DNA from: Pedomonas mirosovicensis
GTDB taxonomy: Bacteria > Pseudomonadota > Alphaproteobacteria > Sphingomonadales > Sphingomonadaceae
Direction: 5' to 3'
Length of the DNA: 64,000 bases
Assembly (NCBI RefSeq): GCF_022569295.1
Contig: NZ_JAKFIA010000001.1
Coordinates: 1,503,001-1,567,000, forward strand
The notes below the pieces were generated by a model. It was not told the DNA's origin. It saw only the letters and a list, made by a program, of their open reading frames with translations, and did not search any database. Both the position numbers and the translations under genes were made by a program. Shown piece by piece: positions 50,317 through 59,043 of the stretch. Each line of letters opens with the position of its first letter. Within the stretch, counting starts at the first letter, position 1.

Positions 50317-50652
50317 ATGTCCATCCGCGCCTTCGATGCGACCAACGCCTACACCCAGGCTCTCGGACGGTCGGCCGGCAGCCTCGGCAGCGCCGGCAGT
50401 TCGCTGTCGACCGGGACGCCGATGGGAGCGCCCAATGCCTCCTTCGGCGACATGCTGGGCGAGATGTTCCACACGGCGGTCGATGCCAGCCGCAAATCTG
50501 AAGCCGTGTCGGCCCAGTCGATCCAAGGCAAGGCGGACCTGATCGACGTGGCAACGGCGGTCAACAATGCCGAGATGGCCGTCGAGACGCTGGTTGCGGT
50601 ACGCGACCGGGTGGTTTCGGCCTATCAGGAAATCCTGCGGATGCCGATTTAA
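50317..50652 (+). CDS. fliE: flagellar MS-ring/rod adaptor FliE
   Basis: Hook-basal body adaptor of 111 residues that links MS ring and rod. The N-terminal half is a glycine/serine-rich linker, the conserved C-terminal helices are SIQGKADLIDVATAVNNAEM and VETLVAVRDRVVSAYQEILRMPI, the standard FliE end. Third gene of the operon; a hairpin terminator follows directly. Confidence 0.94.
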   Translation: MSIRAFDATNAYTQALGRSAGSLGSAGSSLSTGTPMGAPNASFGDMLGEMFHTAVDASRKSEAVSAQSIQGKADLIDVATAVNNAEMAVETLVAVRDRVVSAYQEILRMPI

Positions 50653-50695
50653 GGAAGGGCAGGGGCCGGCGGTCCTGCCTTCCCTTATCTCTTTT
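50653..50695 (+). terminator. terminator after fliE
   Basis: GGAAGGGCAGG / CCTGCCTTCC stem with one bulged G, ten-base loop, followed by CTTATCTCTTTT. Confidence 0.75.
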
Positions 50696-50733
50696 CCCCA
50701 TCTGCGATCGCTCGCCACCCATTCTTTTTCGCG

Positions 50734-51234
50734 TCAATGAAGGGTGGGCAGCGCCCCTTCGGGCAGCAGGTGACATGCCTCGACGCGCATTCCTTCCTGC
50801 AACAGCGCTTCCCCCAGTTTCAGCGTGGCGGTGAGCACCGGCGCGATGGCATCGGCATCGCAATCCGGACCATAGGTTTCCTGCAATAGGCAGGGCAGGC
50901 GCGGATCGTCCAGCTGCGCCAGATCGACCGCCGCCAGGAAGCGCAGCTCATCTTCAACAACCGTTCCATGGCACGGGCTGGCCACCTGTACGCGCCGGGT
51001 GGCATGGCGGCTGATTTCCAAAAGCAGGTGGCACAGCAGGATGGGGACGGCCCGGCTGCACCGGGGCGCAACCAGGGCGATTGAGCGCTCGGCCCTAGCA
51101 TAGTCAAGACGCGCGGCAATGAACAGGCGGCTAAGCCACAGCAAACGGTTGGCCTGCGGCGGCAGGTCGGTGCACCGGATGGCGGTGATTCGTGCCGGCC
51201 TGCGCTCATGGGAAGAAAAGAGATGTTGCGGCAT
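50734..51234 (-). CDS. unrecognised protein A, paralogue of the next gene, candidate iron-regulated
   Basis: Protein of 166 residues, no signal peptide or membrane segment, five or more cysteines, helical pattern. I do not recognise the family. It aligns along its length with the protein at 51588-52085: LPPQANRLLWLSRLFIAARL against LTPADHLLLWSFRELLTARL, AVPILLCHLLLEISRHATRR against SATILLRLLAAELIAVTRRN, EDELRFLAAVDL against PDELALLASIDR, and both end LPTLH/LPSIH. AGGAG lies before ATG 51234. A Fur-like dyad lies 30 bp upstream. Convergent with fliE and placed between two flagellar operons, but the iron-type site argues against a simple flagellar role. Confidence 0.7.
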   Translation of the reverse strand: MPQHLFSSHERRPARITAIRCTDLPPQANRLLWLSRLFIAARLDYARAERSIALVAPRCSRAVPILLCHLLLEISRHATRRVQVASPCHGTVVEDELRFLAAVDLAQLDDPRLPCLLQETYGPDCDADAIAPVLTATLKLGEALLQEGMRVEACHLLPEGALPTLH

Positions 51235-51259
51235 GGAAGGCTCCTGTCCCCTTGGGTTC

Positions 51260-51287
51260 TGCAATTGATAATGACTCGCAATAATGA
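51260..51287. promoter_or_regulatory. candidate Fur/Irr-type iron box
   Basis: ATTGATAAT-G-ACTCGCAAT (51264-51282) is a 19-bp imperfect dyad of the alphaproteobacterial Fur-box type (six of nine positions symmetric), flanked by TGCA and ATGA, standing out as AT-rich in GC-rich DNA and about 30 bp upstream of protein A's start. Assigned by resemblance only. Confidence 0.5.
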
Positions 51288-51493
51288 GGGGGTCAAGGGG
51301 CGGCTCGTAGCATGGCCTTTGGCGCCGGGGCTTGGCGGATCGTTGCGAAAGGATGGCCGCCTGGCCTGCCGTTGCCGTTTAAGACGATGTGGGGCAGCAC
51401 CTTGCCGCAGAAGGCGAGGCGATGGCGGGGCGCTGACGTGCCGCATGCCAGCGCGACCGGGCGTAGCTCTGAGAGGCGAAGCTTAAAGCCGCA

Positions 51494-51554
51494 GCAAGGC
51501 GTAAGGGCGGCAAGGCGTAAGGGCGGCAAGGCGTAAGGGCGGCAAGGCGTAACG
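51494..51554. repeat. 16-bp tandem repeat, about 3.8 copies
   Basis: GCAAGGCGTAAGGGCG repeated head to tail at 51494, 51510, 51526 and (partial) 51542, all perfect. It lies in the 353-bp gap between the two paralogous genes; the preceding part (51321-51486) resembles the intergenic stretch at 10398-10578. No gene is seen in this gap. Confidence 0.95.
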
Positions 51555-51587
51555 AATGTGCTGGCGCGAGCCGGGCGCGCGGGCGGG

Positions 51588-52085
51588 TTAGTGGATGCTG
51601 GGCAGCATCTCCGGCGGAACCAGCCGCATGACCCGAATAATCATGCCCCGGTCGCCCAGAGCCCTGCCCAGGTGGTGGGCGGCTTCCATGAGCCCGTCTA
51701 TCCGGGAATTGGCGCACAGGTTCTGCAGCAGCATGCCCGCACGCGCCTCATCTCCGGCCTGGATGCGATCAATGGAGGCCAAGAGGGCAAGCTCGTCGGG
51801 CATCAGATGCTGGCAGTGCGGCTGGCCGAAACGCAGGTTACGGCGGGTGACGGCGATCAGTTCGGCGGCAAGCAGGCGCAGGAGGATAGTGGCAGAGCGG
51901 TCCGGCGCGCCCTTGAGGCCGCCGAGGATCTGCCGCACGGACCGCCCCTCCAGGCGCGCGGTGAGAAGCTCGCGAAAAGACCAGAGCAGGAGGTGGTCCG
52001 CCGGGGTCAACTCCAGGCAAAGAATGGCGCGGTCAGCAAACAGGTGCTCCGACGCGTCCAGAATGCCCGCGGATATGGTCCGCAT
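51588..52085 (-). CDS. unrecognised protein B, paralogue of the preceding gene
   Basis: Protein of 165 residues, soluble, helical, no known motif. It is related to protein A (50734-51234) over about 140 residues, with shared LLLW, ARL, ATILL.LL..E, TRR, DELALLASID and the end MLPSIH. It lacks most of A's cysteines. ATG 52085 has GGGGAGGAT upstream; no Fur-like dyad is seen before it. Same direction as A, with tandem repeats between them. Function unknown; neighbours are flagellar (fliE, fliQ), so a motility role remains possible. Confidence 0.7.
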   Translation of the reverse strand: MRTISAGILDASEHLFADRAILCLELTPADHLLLWSFRELLTARLEGRSVRQILGGLKGAPDRSATILLRLLAAELIAVTRRNLRFGQPHCQHLMPDELALLASIDRIQAGDEARAGMLLQNLCANSRIDGLMEAAHHLGRALGDRGMIIRVMRLVPPEMLPSIH

Positions 52086-52502
52086 TGCAGGTATCCTCCC
52101 CTCAAATCCCCTGCTATTCAGAAGCAAAAGATTGTCCTTCGCAAGAATATAGAGCGGTTCCTACGCTTCATCTGAACGCAAAGTGGCCAAGTCGCTCCGG
52201 CATCACGTAGCTCCAGCGCCATGCGGCTCCGGCGCTATGTGCTGTTCAGCCCAAAACTGCATCGACCTTGGCCATGTGCCAGAAGTAACCGGAAGCGGAA
52301 TGGACGGAAAGGCCGCTCTGGTCGTAGAAATCGCATGTCTTAAGAAAGCTCCTAAGGCGGAAACCGGGCCGGGCATTCGGTCTGTCTCGCTGGAGGCGAG
52401 GCGTATCTTTCTGAATTGGAAGGGCTTTTCATGAAGCCGGGGCCTGCGTTTTTGCAAGCCGGGCTTAACCATGTATTCACCATGTTGGGCCAAGGTGGCG
52501 AA
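52086..52502. other. intergenic region between protein B and fliQ
   Basis: No supported gene; a plus-strand open frame at 52183-52434 has no homology I recognise and no SD. The region holds an imperfect direct repeat (CTCCAGCGCCATG / CTCCGGCGCTATG, 52210-52240) and a CtrA-like site close to fliQ. Confidence 0.5.
52465..52479 (+). promoter_or_regulatory. CtrA-like box upstream of fliQ
   Basis: TTAA-CCATGTA-TTCA: the first half is the full TTAACCAT form of the CtrA site, the second has one mismatch. It lies 24 bp before the fliQ start. fliQR is CtrA-controlled in Caulobacter. Confidence 0.55.
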
Positions 52503-52766
52503 ATGACCGGCGCTGAAGTTCTCGATGTGACCCGCGACAGCCTGTTCACCATGCTGATGGTGGCCGGACCGCTGCTGCTTGTGGCCCTGGTAATCGGCTT
52601 CGGCATCGGTCTTTTGCAGGCGCTGACGCAAATTCAGGAAGCCACGCTCACCTTCGTGCCCAAGCTTATCGCCATGACGATCGTGCTGCTGCTCACCGCG
52701 CCGCTGATGGGTCGGCTGATGGGCGGGCTGATGGAGCGGCTGGCCGCCCGAATTATCTCGGGCTAG
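52503..52766 (+). CDS. fliQ: flagellar export-gate protein FliQ
   Basis: Export-gate subunit of 87 residues with two transmembrane helices: MTGAEVLDVTRDSLFTMLMV, then GPLLLVALVIGFGIGLLQAL and TQIQEATLTFVPKLIAMTIV, the FliQ signature. ATG 52503 has AAGGTGG upstream; the frame is open 29 codons further but that part lies over the CtrA-like site. First gene of fliQ-fliR-flhB. Confidence 0.95.
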   Translation: MTGAEVLDVTRDSLFTMLMVAGPLLLVALVIGFGIGLLQALTQIQEATLTFVPKLIAMTIVLLLTAPLMGRLMGGLMERLAARIISG

Positions 52767-52779
52767 CGGCGGGTCGTTC

Positions 52780-53538
52780 ATGCCTGATTTCATGACGGCC
52801 CAGTTCACCGCCTACTTCCTGGTCTTTGCGCGGCTGGGCAGCATGCTCATGGTCATGCCGGCGCTCGGCGACGAGAATGTGCCGTCGCGCGTGCGGCTGC
52901 TGTTCGCGCTCACCCTGTCGCTCGTGGTGCTGCCGGTCGTGCTCGTCTCGCTGCCGCCCATGCCGAGGACGCTGCCCGCCACCACCGCGCTGCTCATTGG
53001 CGAGATCATCGTCGGCCTGATGCTGGGCATGGCGGTGCGAATCCTGTTCTCGGCGGTGCAACTGGCCGGAACGGTCATCGGTTTCCAAAGCGGCCTGTCG
53101 GGCGCGATGGTGTTCGACCCCGCCCAGGGCGGGCAGACGATCCTGGTGTCCCGCTTCCTCAACATGCTGGCAGTGGTGCTGGTGTTCTCGACCGACCTGC
53201 ATCACCTGATGCTTGCGGGCATGGTGCGCTCCTACGCCCTGTTCCGGCCGGGCGGCGACATGATGGGCGGCGACTTCGCCATGCTGTCGGTGCAGATGCT
53301 CAGCCATGCCTTCGCGCTGGGGATGCAGATGGCCGCGCCGTTCCTCGTCTATGGCCTGGTGTTCAACGTGGGACTGGGCCTGATGGCGCGCCTGACCCCG
53401 CAGATCCAGGTGTTCTTCATTGCCCAGCCGCTGGGCATTGTCCTCTCTCTTTTGCTGCTGCTCGCGCTGATCGGCACGATCATGACCGTGTTCCTCGATC
53501 GCTTCGGCGAGGGTCTGCGGACCCTGATGGGAGGCTGA
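52780..53538 (+). CDS. fliR: flagellar export-gate protein FliR
   Basis: Export-gate subunit of 252 residues with six predicted helices. FARLGSMLMVMPALGDENVPSRVRLLFALTLSLVV near the start, GFQSGLSGAMVFDPAQGGQT and VFNVGLGLMARLTPQIQVFFIAQPLGI are typical FliR segments. Thirteen bases after fliQ and one base before flhB. Confidence 0.95.
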   Translation: MPDFMTAQFTAYFLVFARLGSMLMVMPALGDENVPSRVRLLFALTLSLVVLPVVLVSLPPMPRTLPATTALLIGEIIVGLMLGMAVRILFSAVQLAGTVIGFQSGLSGAMVFDPAQGGQTILVSRFLNMLAVVLVFSTDLHHLMLAGMVRSYALFRPGGDMMGGDFAMLSVQMLSHAFALGMQMAAPFLVYGLVFNVGLGLMARLTPQIQVFFIAQPLGIVLSLLLLLALIGTIMTVFLDRFGEGLRTLMGG

Positions 53539-53539
53539 G

Positions 53540-54634
53540 ATGGCCGGGGAAAGCGAAGACGACGACCAGAAAACAGAAGAGCCTACCCAGCGAAAGCTGG
53601 ATGAGGCGCGCAAGAAAGGCCAGATCGCCCGCAGCGCCGAGATGCGCCATGTTGCCATGCTGGGCGGCGCGCTGGTGGTGGTGAGCTTCATGGCCGGCGG
53701 CATCGGCCATGGCCTTGCGCCGATGTTCGTCAATCTTCTGGGGCAGGCGGACAAATACCAGCTGGATGGCCGGGGCACGCAGAGCCTGGCCTCGAGCGTG
53801 GCGCTCAACACCGGCGCGGCGCTGTTCGCCCCGCTGGCGGTGCTGTTTCTGGCGGCGATCGTGGGCGGGGTGATGCAGGGACGGCCCACCCTCTCGTGGG
53901 AGCGGATCAAGCCGCAGTGGTCCAAGCTGTCGCCGCTCTCCGGCATCAAGCGGCTGCTTGGGGCGCAGGCGGTGGTCGAGTTCCTCAAGACCCTCGCCAA
54001 GAGCGCGCTGGTGGGCGTCGTCGGCGTCGCCGTGGTGTGGCCCTATGGCCGCCGGCTGGAACTCAGCCTGTTCGGCAGCGCGCCGGACGTTCTGGCGCTG
54101 ACGGGCGGCCTCGTCATCAAGCTGCTGCTGGCGGTGGTGATCCTCGTGGCCGTGCTGAGCCTTGGCGACTTCGTCTACCAGCGCTTCTCGTTCATGAAGA
54201 AGATGCGGATGAGCCGGCAGGAGCTGAAGGACGAGTTCAAGCAAAGCGAGGGCGACCCGCACGTGAAGGCGCGCATCCGCCAGATCCGGTTGGAGCGGTC
54301 GCGCAAGCGCATGATGGCCAACGTGCCGACGGCCGACGTCGTCATCACCAACCCGACCCACTTTGCCGTGGCGCTCAAATACGATCAGGCGGCGATGGCC
54401 GCGCCCAAGGTCGTCGCCAAGGGCGTCGACAGCCTGGCGCTGCGGATCCGCGCCGTCGCCACCGAGAACAAGGTGCCGATCGTTGAAAATCCGCCGCTGG
54501 CCCGCGCGCTCTATGCCAGCGTGGAGGTCGAGGAAGAGATCAAGCCCGACCATTACAAGGCGGTGGCCGAGGTCATCAGCTACGTGATGAAGCTGCGCGG
54601 CCGGTCCTTGCCGAAGCGTCCGCCGCGGCCCTGA
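53540..54634 (+). CDS. flhB: flagellar export switch protein FlhB
   Basis: Export-specificity switch of 364 residues: N-terminal cytoplasmic start EKTEEPTQRKLDEARKKGQIARS-like, four transmembrane helices, and a cytoplasmic C-terminal domain with the autocleavage site NPTH (Asn near residue 271 in VVITNPTHFAVALKYD). After cleavage the protein changes export from rod/hook to filament subunits. C-terminus ends RGRSLPKRPPRP. Follows fliR at once; cckA begins about 140 bp later in the same direction. Confidence 0.96.
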   Translation: MAGESEDDDQKTEEPTQRKLDEARKKGQIARSAEMRHVAMLGGALVVVSFMAGGIGHGLAPMFVNLLGQADKYQLDGRGTQSLASSVALNTGAALFAPLAVLFLAAIVGGVMQGRPTLSWERIKPQWSKLSPLSGIKRLLGAQAVVEFLKTLAKSALVGVVGVAVVWPYGRRLELSLFGSAPDVLALTGGLVIKLLLAVVILVAVLSLGDFVYQRFSFMKKMRMSRQELKDEFKQSEGDPHVKARIRQIRLERSRKRMMANVPTADVVITNPTHFAVALKYDQAAMAAPKVVAKGVDSLALRIRAVATENKVPIVENPPLARALYASVEVEEEIKPDHYKAVAEVISYVMKLRGRSLPKRPPRP

Positions 54635-54776
54635 TGGGAGCGCGCGGCGGCGGCCCGGCGTTGATATTCGACCACGCGCCAGGCAAAGAGCATGAAGGAT
54701 AGCCTTGACGCGGCGCGCCTTTTGGGCATCGTCCCTAGGGTTTGACACACAGGTTCGAGGCAGGCTGCGGGCGCGC

Positions 54777-57252
54777 ATGATCGCACGATGGTTCCCTGGA
54801 GACGAGCGCGGCTTGGAGGAAGCCGACCTGGCTGGCGGCTTGCCGCCCGAGCCCGGCTCCATGCAGTTCGCGTGGGTCGCGGCCACCGTGGTCACGCTGG
54901 GCCTGCTTTCGGCGGCGCTCATCGGCTGGAGCACCGGCGTCTGGGAAGTGAGCATCCTCTACTTCGCGCTCATGCTCGGCGCGGCGGCGCTCGCCCACTC
55001 CTGGGCCTCCGGCCGGCAGCAGCGCCCCACGGGCGCGAGCCGTGCGCTGGTGCGCGCGGCCATCGACAATCAGCCCGACGCGATGGCGGTGACTGACCGG
55101 CTGGGCGCGCTGGTGGTGGCCAATGCCGCCTACGGGGGAGATCTGCGCCGGTTATCCCTCGCCGTTCGAGCTGGCGGGGATTGATCCGGAAGCGCGGGCC
55201 CCGCTGGAGCGGCTGGCCCAGCAGGCCCGGCGCGACGGCACCGCCCGGGCGAGCGTGACCCGCGTGGTGGAGGGCCGGCACAGCGAGCTGGACGTGCATT
55301 GCCGCCGCGCCGACGATCCGGCGGGGCACTTGCTGTGGCGGGTGAGCCCATCCGAGCGCAGCCTGACGCTGGCGGGCGCGGTGAACGTGGCGGCGGGCCA
55401 TGTGGGCGACTGGCTGAGCCAGGCGGACATCGGCCTCATCGCCGCCGATGGCGATGGGCAGGTGCTGGCCATCAACGCTGCCTGCGGCCGGATTTCCGGC
55501 TACGATGCAAGCGAGCTGATGGGCCGGAACCTGACGGCGCTGTTCGCCCTGGCCGATGACAGCGAGGTGCTGCTGCGGGCGGCGGACGGCTCGTCCGTGC
55601 CGGTGCGGCTGGCCGAGATTCCGCTCGCGCCCCAGGGCAGGGGCGGGGAAGCCTTCGGCTATGTTTACCTGCTGCTGCGCGAGACCGCGCATACGGTGGT
55701 GGCCGGCGGCGCGGCGGACGATATCGTGCACGGCCTGCTCGACAGCCTGCCGTTCGGTTTCGCCACGGTCGACCGGGACAGCCGCTTTCGCTACATCAAC
55801 CGCGCCTTCACGCACGCGGTCGGCATCAAGCCGGAGGCAACGCCGCTCTATCCGGTCGATCTGGTGCACGAGGAAGACGCCAGCATGGTCGCCGAGGTGG
55901 TGCGGAGCGTCGCCAGCGGCCGCCTGCCGAACCGGGATCTGCAGGTCCGCCTGCGCGGCGGGCGGGCCGATCCGGTGCGGCTCAGCATCGCCCACATCGG
56001 CATCGGCGACGCGGCGGCCGTGATCGCGCTGCGCGACGACGCCGAGCAGCGGCGCCTGCAGCAGCAGATCACCCAGGCCACCAAGATGCAGGCGGTGGGC
56101 CAGCTGGCCGGCGGCATCGCCCATGACTTCAACAACATCCTCACCGCCATCATCGGCTATTGTGACCTGATGCTGCTGCGTCACGCGCCGGGCGACGCGG
56201 ACTTCGGGGATCTCAACCAGATCCGCCAGAACGCCAACCGCGCCGCCAATCTGGTGCGCCAGCTGCTGGCCTTCTCGCGCCAGCAGACGCTGAGGCCGCA
56301 AATCCTGCAGGTGTCTGACGTGCTGGCCGAACTCTCCAACCTCTTGAAGCGGCTGATGGGCGAGACCATCACCCTCAACATGATCCACGGCCGCAACCTG
56401 GGGCCGGTCAGGGCCGACCCCGGCCAGCTGGAGCAGGTGATCGTCAACCTGGCGGTGAATGCCCGCGACGCCATGGGCGGCTCGGGCGAGCTGACCATCC
56501 GCACCTACCAGGTGGCGCCGGAGGAGGTGAAGAAGCTGGGCTACCAGATCATGCCGCCGGCGGACTATGTGGTGATTGCCGTCACCGACACCGGCCACGG
56601 CATCCCCAAGGAGCACCTGGGCAAAATCTTCGAGCCGTTCTTCACCACCAAGGAGGTGGGCAAGGGCACGGGGCTGGGGCTGTCCACCGTCTATGGTATC
56701 GTCAAGCAGACGGGCGGCTTCATCTTCGCCGATTCCGAGGTGGGGCGGGGCACCACCTTCACCATCTACCTGCCGGTCTACATCGCCGCGCCCGAGGAGC
56801 AGGCGGTGGAGGAAGCCAAGGCGGCGGAGGCGGTGTCCGACACCTGGGGGCATGGCACCGTGCTGCTGGTGGAAGACGAGGCCATGGTGCGCGCCGTCGC
56901 CAAGCGGGCGCTGGAGCGCAAGGGTTACAACGTGCTCACCGCCAACAACGGCGAGGAGGCGCTAGAGGTGATGGAGGGATTGGACCAGCCGGTCGACCTT
57001 CTTATATCCGACGTGGTGATGCCGAGCATGGACGGGCCGACCCTGGTGCGCCATGCCCGCGAGCGCCACCCGGACCTCAGGATCATCTTCATCTCCGGCT
57101 ATGCGGAGGAGCAGCTGCGCCGCTCCATCGACGTGCCGGACGTGGCCTTCCTGCCCAAGCCGTTCTCGGTGCAGGAACTGGCCGAGGCGGTGCGGGAGGC
57201 CATCGGCCGCAAGCCGGCGCAGAACGAATCAAGTGGCGGGATTACTGCCTGA
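54777..57252 (+). CDS. cckA: hybrid histidine kinase CckA, +1 frameshift as sequenced
   Basis: Cell-cycle kinase/phosphatase of about 824 residues that feeds phosphate through ChpT to CtrA and CpdR. Order: two membrane helices (about 28-75), two or more PAS domains ([39 protein letters not shown]), HisKA with [19 protein letters not shown] (His near 448), HATPase ([30 protein letters not shown]), and a receiver with [14 protein letters not shown] and phospho-Asp in [14 protein letters not shown]. The frame breaks at a G5 run (55134-55138): [10 protein letters not shown] is read for [15 protein letters not shown]; one base fewer restores it. CckA is essential in many alphaproteobacteria, so a sequencing error is likely. 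TTG 54705 is a less likely start. Confidence 0.93.
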
Positions 57253-57330
57253 ATCCAGGCAGGAACGCGTTCCAAATGTATGAATTAATGCCAATGGAAT
57301 CAAAGGCTTGTCTGCCAAGCTTGCATATGA

Positions 57331-57345
57331 GAACAAAACAGGTAC
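57331..57345. promoter_or_regulatory. SOS (LexA) box of recA
   Basis: GAAC-AAAACAG-GTAC, exact match to the alphaproteobacterial LexA site GAAC-N7-GTAC, 52 bp upstream of recA; a possible -35/-10 (TTGTCT, CATATGA) overlaps it. Confidence 0.9.
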
Positions 57346-57396
57346 AAAGCCTGCGTTGCGTTCGACGCTCTGTGCCTCTATGCGGGAGAAAAGAAA

Positions 57397-58461
57397 ATGT
57401 CTGCATCTCTTCGGGTGATCGAGAAAGACTCTATGGATAAATCGCGCGCACTGGAAGCCGCACTGGCACAGATCGACCGGGCATTCGGCAAGGGTTCGGT
57501 GATGAAGCTGGGCCAGCGCAGCTCGGGAGTCGAGATCGAGACCATCTCGACCGGCTCGCTCGGCCTGGACATGGCGCTGGGTATCGGCGGCCTGCCCCGC
57601 GGGCGCATTATCGAAATCTACGGCCCTGAATCCTCGGGTAAGACGACCCTGGCGCTGCATGCCATCGCCGAGGCGCAAAAGGCGGGCGGCACCGCGGCGT
57701 TCATCGACGCCGAGCACGCGCTCGATCCCGTCTATGCCCGTAAGCTGCACGTGAACATCGACGAGCTGCTGATCTCGCAGCCGGACACCGGCGAGCAGGC
57801 GCTTGAAATTGCCGATACGCTGGTGCGCTCGGGCGCGATCGACATTCTGGTCGTTGACTCGGTGGCGGCGCTGACGCCACGCGCCGAACTGGAAGGCGAG
57901 ATGGGCGACAGCCACGTCGGCCTGCAGGCCCGCCTGATGAGCCAGGCGCTGCGGAAGCTCACGGGCTCCATCTCCAAGTCCAAGTGCACGGTGATCTTCA
58001 TCAACCAGGTGCGTATGAAGATCGGCGTGATGTACGGCAGCCCGGAGACCACCACCGGCGGTAACGCGCTCAAGTTCTATGCCTCCGTGCGTCTGGACAT
58101 CCGCCGCACCGGCCAGATCAAGGAGCGCGACGAGATCGTCGGCAACCAGACCAAGGTGAAGGTGGTCAAGAACAAGCTGGCTCCGCCGTTCAAGCAGGTC
58201 GAGTTCGACATCATGTACGGCGAGGGCGTCTCCAAGATGGGCGAAATCCTCGACCTCGGCGTGAAGGCCGGCGTCGTGGAGAAGTCGGGCGCCTGGTTCT
58301 CCTACGACAGCCAGCGCATCGGCCAGGGCCGCGAGAATGCCAAGCGGTTCCTGCTGGAGAACCCGGACATGGCCAACACCATCGAGGCGGCCATCCGGCG
58401 TAACGCCGGCCTCGTTGCCGAGGCGCTGATGACCTCGCCGAGCGAGGAAGACGACATCTAA
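57397..58461 (+). CDS. recA: recombinase RecA
   Basis: Strand-exchange ATPase and LexA co-protease of 354 residues. The typical alphaproteobacterial start ([20 protein letters not shown]) leads to [18 protein letters not shown], Walker [10 protein letters not shown] near residue 82, the RecA signature [19 protein letters not shown] and an acidic C-terminus (SPSEEDDI). GGGAGA lies before ATG 57397. Preceded by a LexA box, so part of the SOS regulon. Lies between cckA and alaS on the same strand, each with its own upstream region. Confidence 0.98.
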   Translation: MSASLRVIEKDSMDKSRALEAALAQIDRAFGKGSVMKLGQRSSGVEIETISTGSLGLDMALGIGGLPRGRIIEIYGPESSGKTTLALHAIAEAQKAGGTAAFIDAEHALDPVYARKLHVNIDELLISQPDTGEQALEIADTLVRSGAIDILVVDSVAALTPRAELEGEMGDSHVGLQARLMSQALRKLTGSISKSKCTVIFINQVRMKIGVMYGSPETTTGGNALKFYASVRLDIRRTGQIKERDEIVGNQTKVKVVKNKLAPPFKQVEFDIMYGEGVSKMGEILDLGVKAGVVEKSGAWFSYDSQRIGQGRENAKRFLLENPDMANTIEAAIRRNAGLVAEALMTSPSEEDDI

Positions 58462-59043
58462 GCCGTCGTTGCGTGTCAGGGTTCAGGGAGAACCCGTGAT
58501 CCTGCTGGACAGGTAAGCTGGACAGCTAAACAGTGGCCGGGCGTTTCCGTGTGACAAGCAGGGGGACGCCCGGCCATTGTGCGTTCTGGGGCTGGAGATC
58601 TACCCCCCTTCGTTTTGGGGCGCAGCCGGTCAGACTGAAGGAGGCGCCGGAAGCGCGGCCCTGCCTTTCCAGCTCCAGTGGGCTCCTGCGCTGTTCACGC
58701 GCACGGCCCGACAAGCGTCAGGGAGCGGGAGGAACAAGCCCCTCCTATCTGTTTGGATGCACGCCTCCGCGTGTGGGGGGCAAGCCCCTCGCAAAAAGAT
58801 ACGGGGAGCACAGAACCGGAAAGGAAAACCGGGGCAGAGGGCGCGGCAAAGGGCGGCAAAGGGCATCCTTCGTGCGTATCCCTCTTTTCACCAGAGCGCA
58901 TAAAGCTTAAGTCAGGCGCGAATTGATCGCGGTGTCCGGGCGGGAATCCGTCTTCGGGCCGCTGAGACAGGACAGGAGGCTCGGCCCTTTCTTCCCCCCC
59001 TTGCGGGAGGCCAGGGCCGAAAGATTAGAAAAGAGGCTTAGGC
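58462..59043. other. intergenic region between recA and alaS
   Basis: No supported gene. It contains a 10-bp hairpin GGCCGGGCGT / ACGCCCGGCC (58535-58575) after recA, then a GC-rich stretch with GGAGGAACAAGCCCCTCC (58730-58747) and GGGGCAAGCCCC (58787-58798) hairpins that recall a degenerate double-hairpin repeat. The last 100 bp should hold the alaS promoter and leader. Short open frames on both strands lack SD sites and recognisable similarity. Confidence 0.55.

Noticed and set aside
51494-51554. CRISPR-like repeat array
   Set aside because: Units are contiguous 16-mers without spacers and there are no cas genes; it is a simple tandem repeat.
52183-52434. Plus-strand open frame of 83 codons before fliQ
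   Set aside because: No SD, GTG start, no recognisable similarity, and it covers the region where fliQ regulatory sites are expected.
58533-58926. Several overlapping open frames between recA and alaS
   Set aside because: They occur in all frames of GC-rich hairpin-containing DNA, lack ribosome sites and resemble no family; typical of high-GC non-coding sequence.
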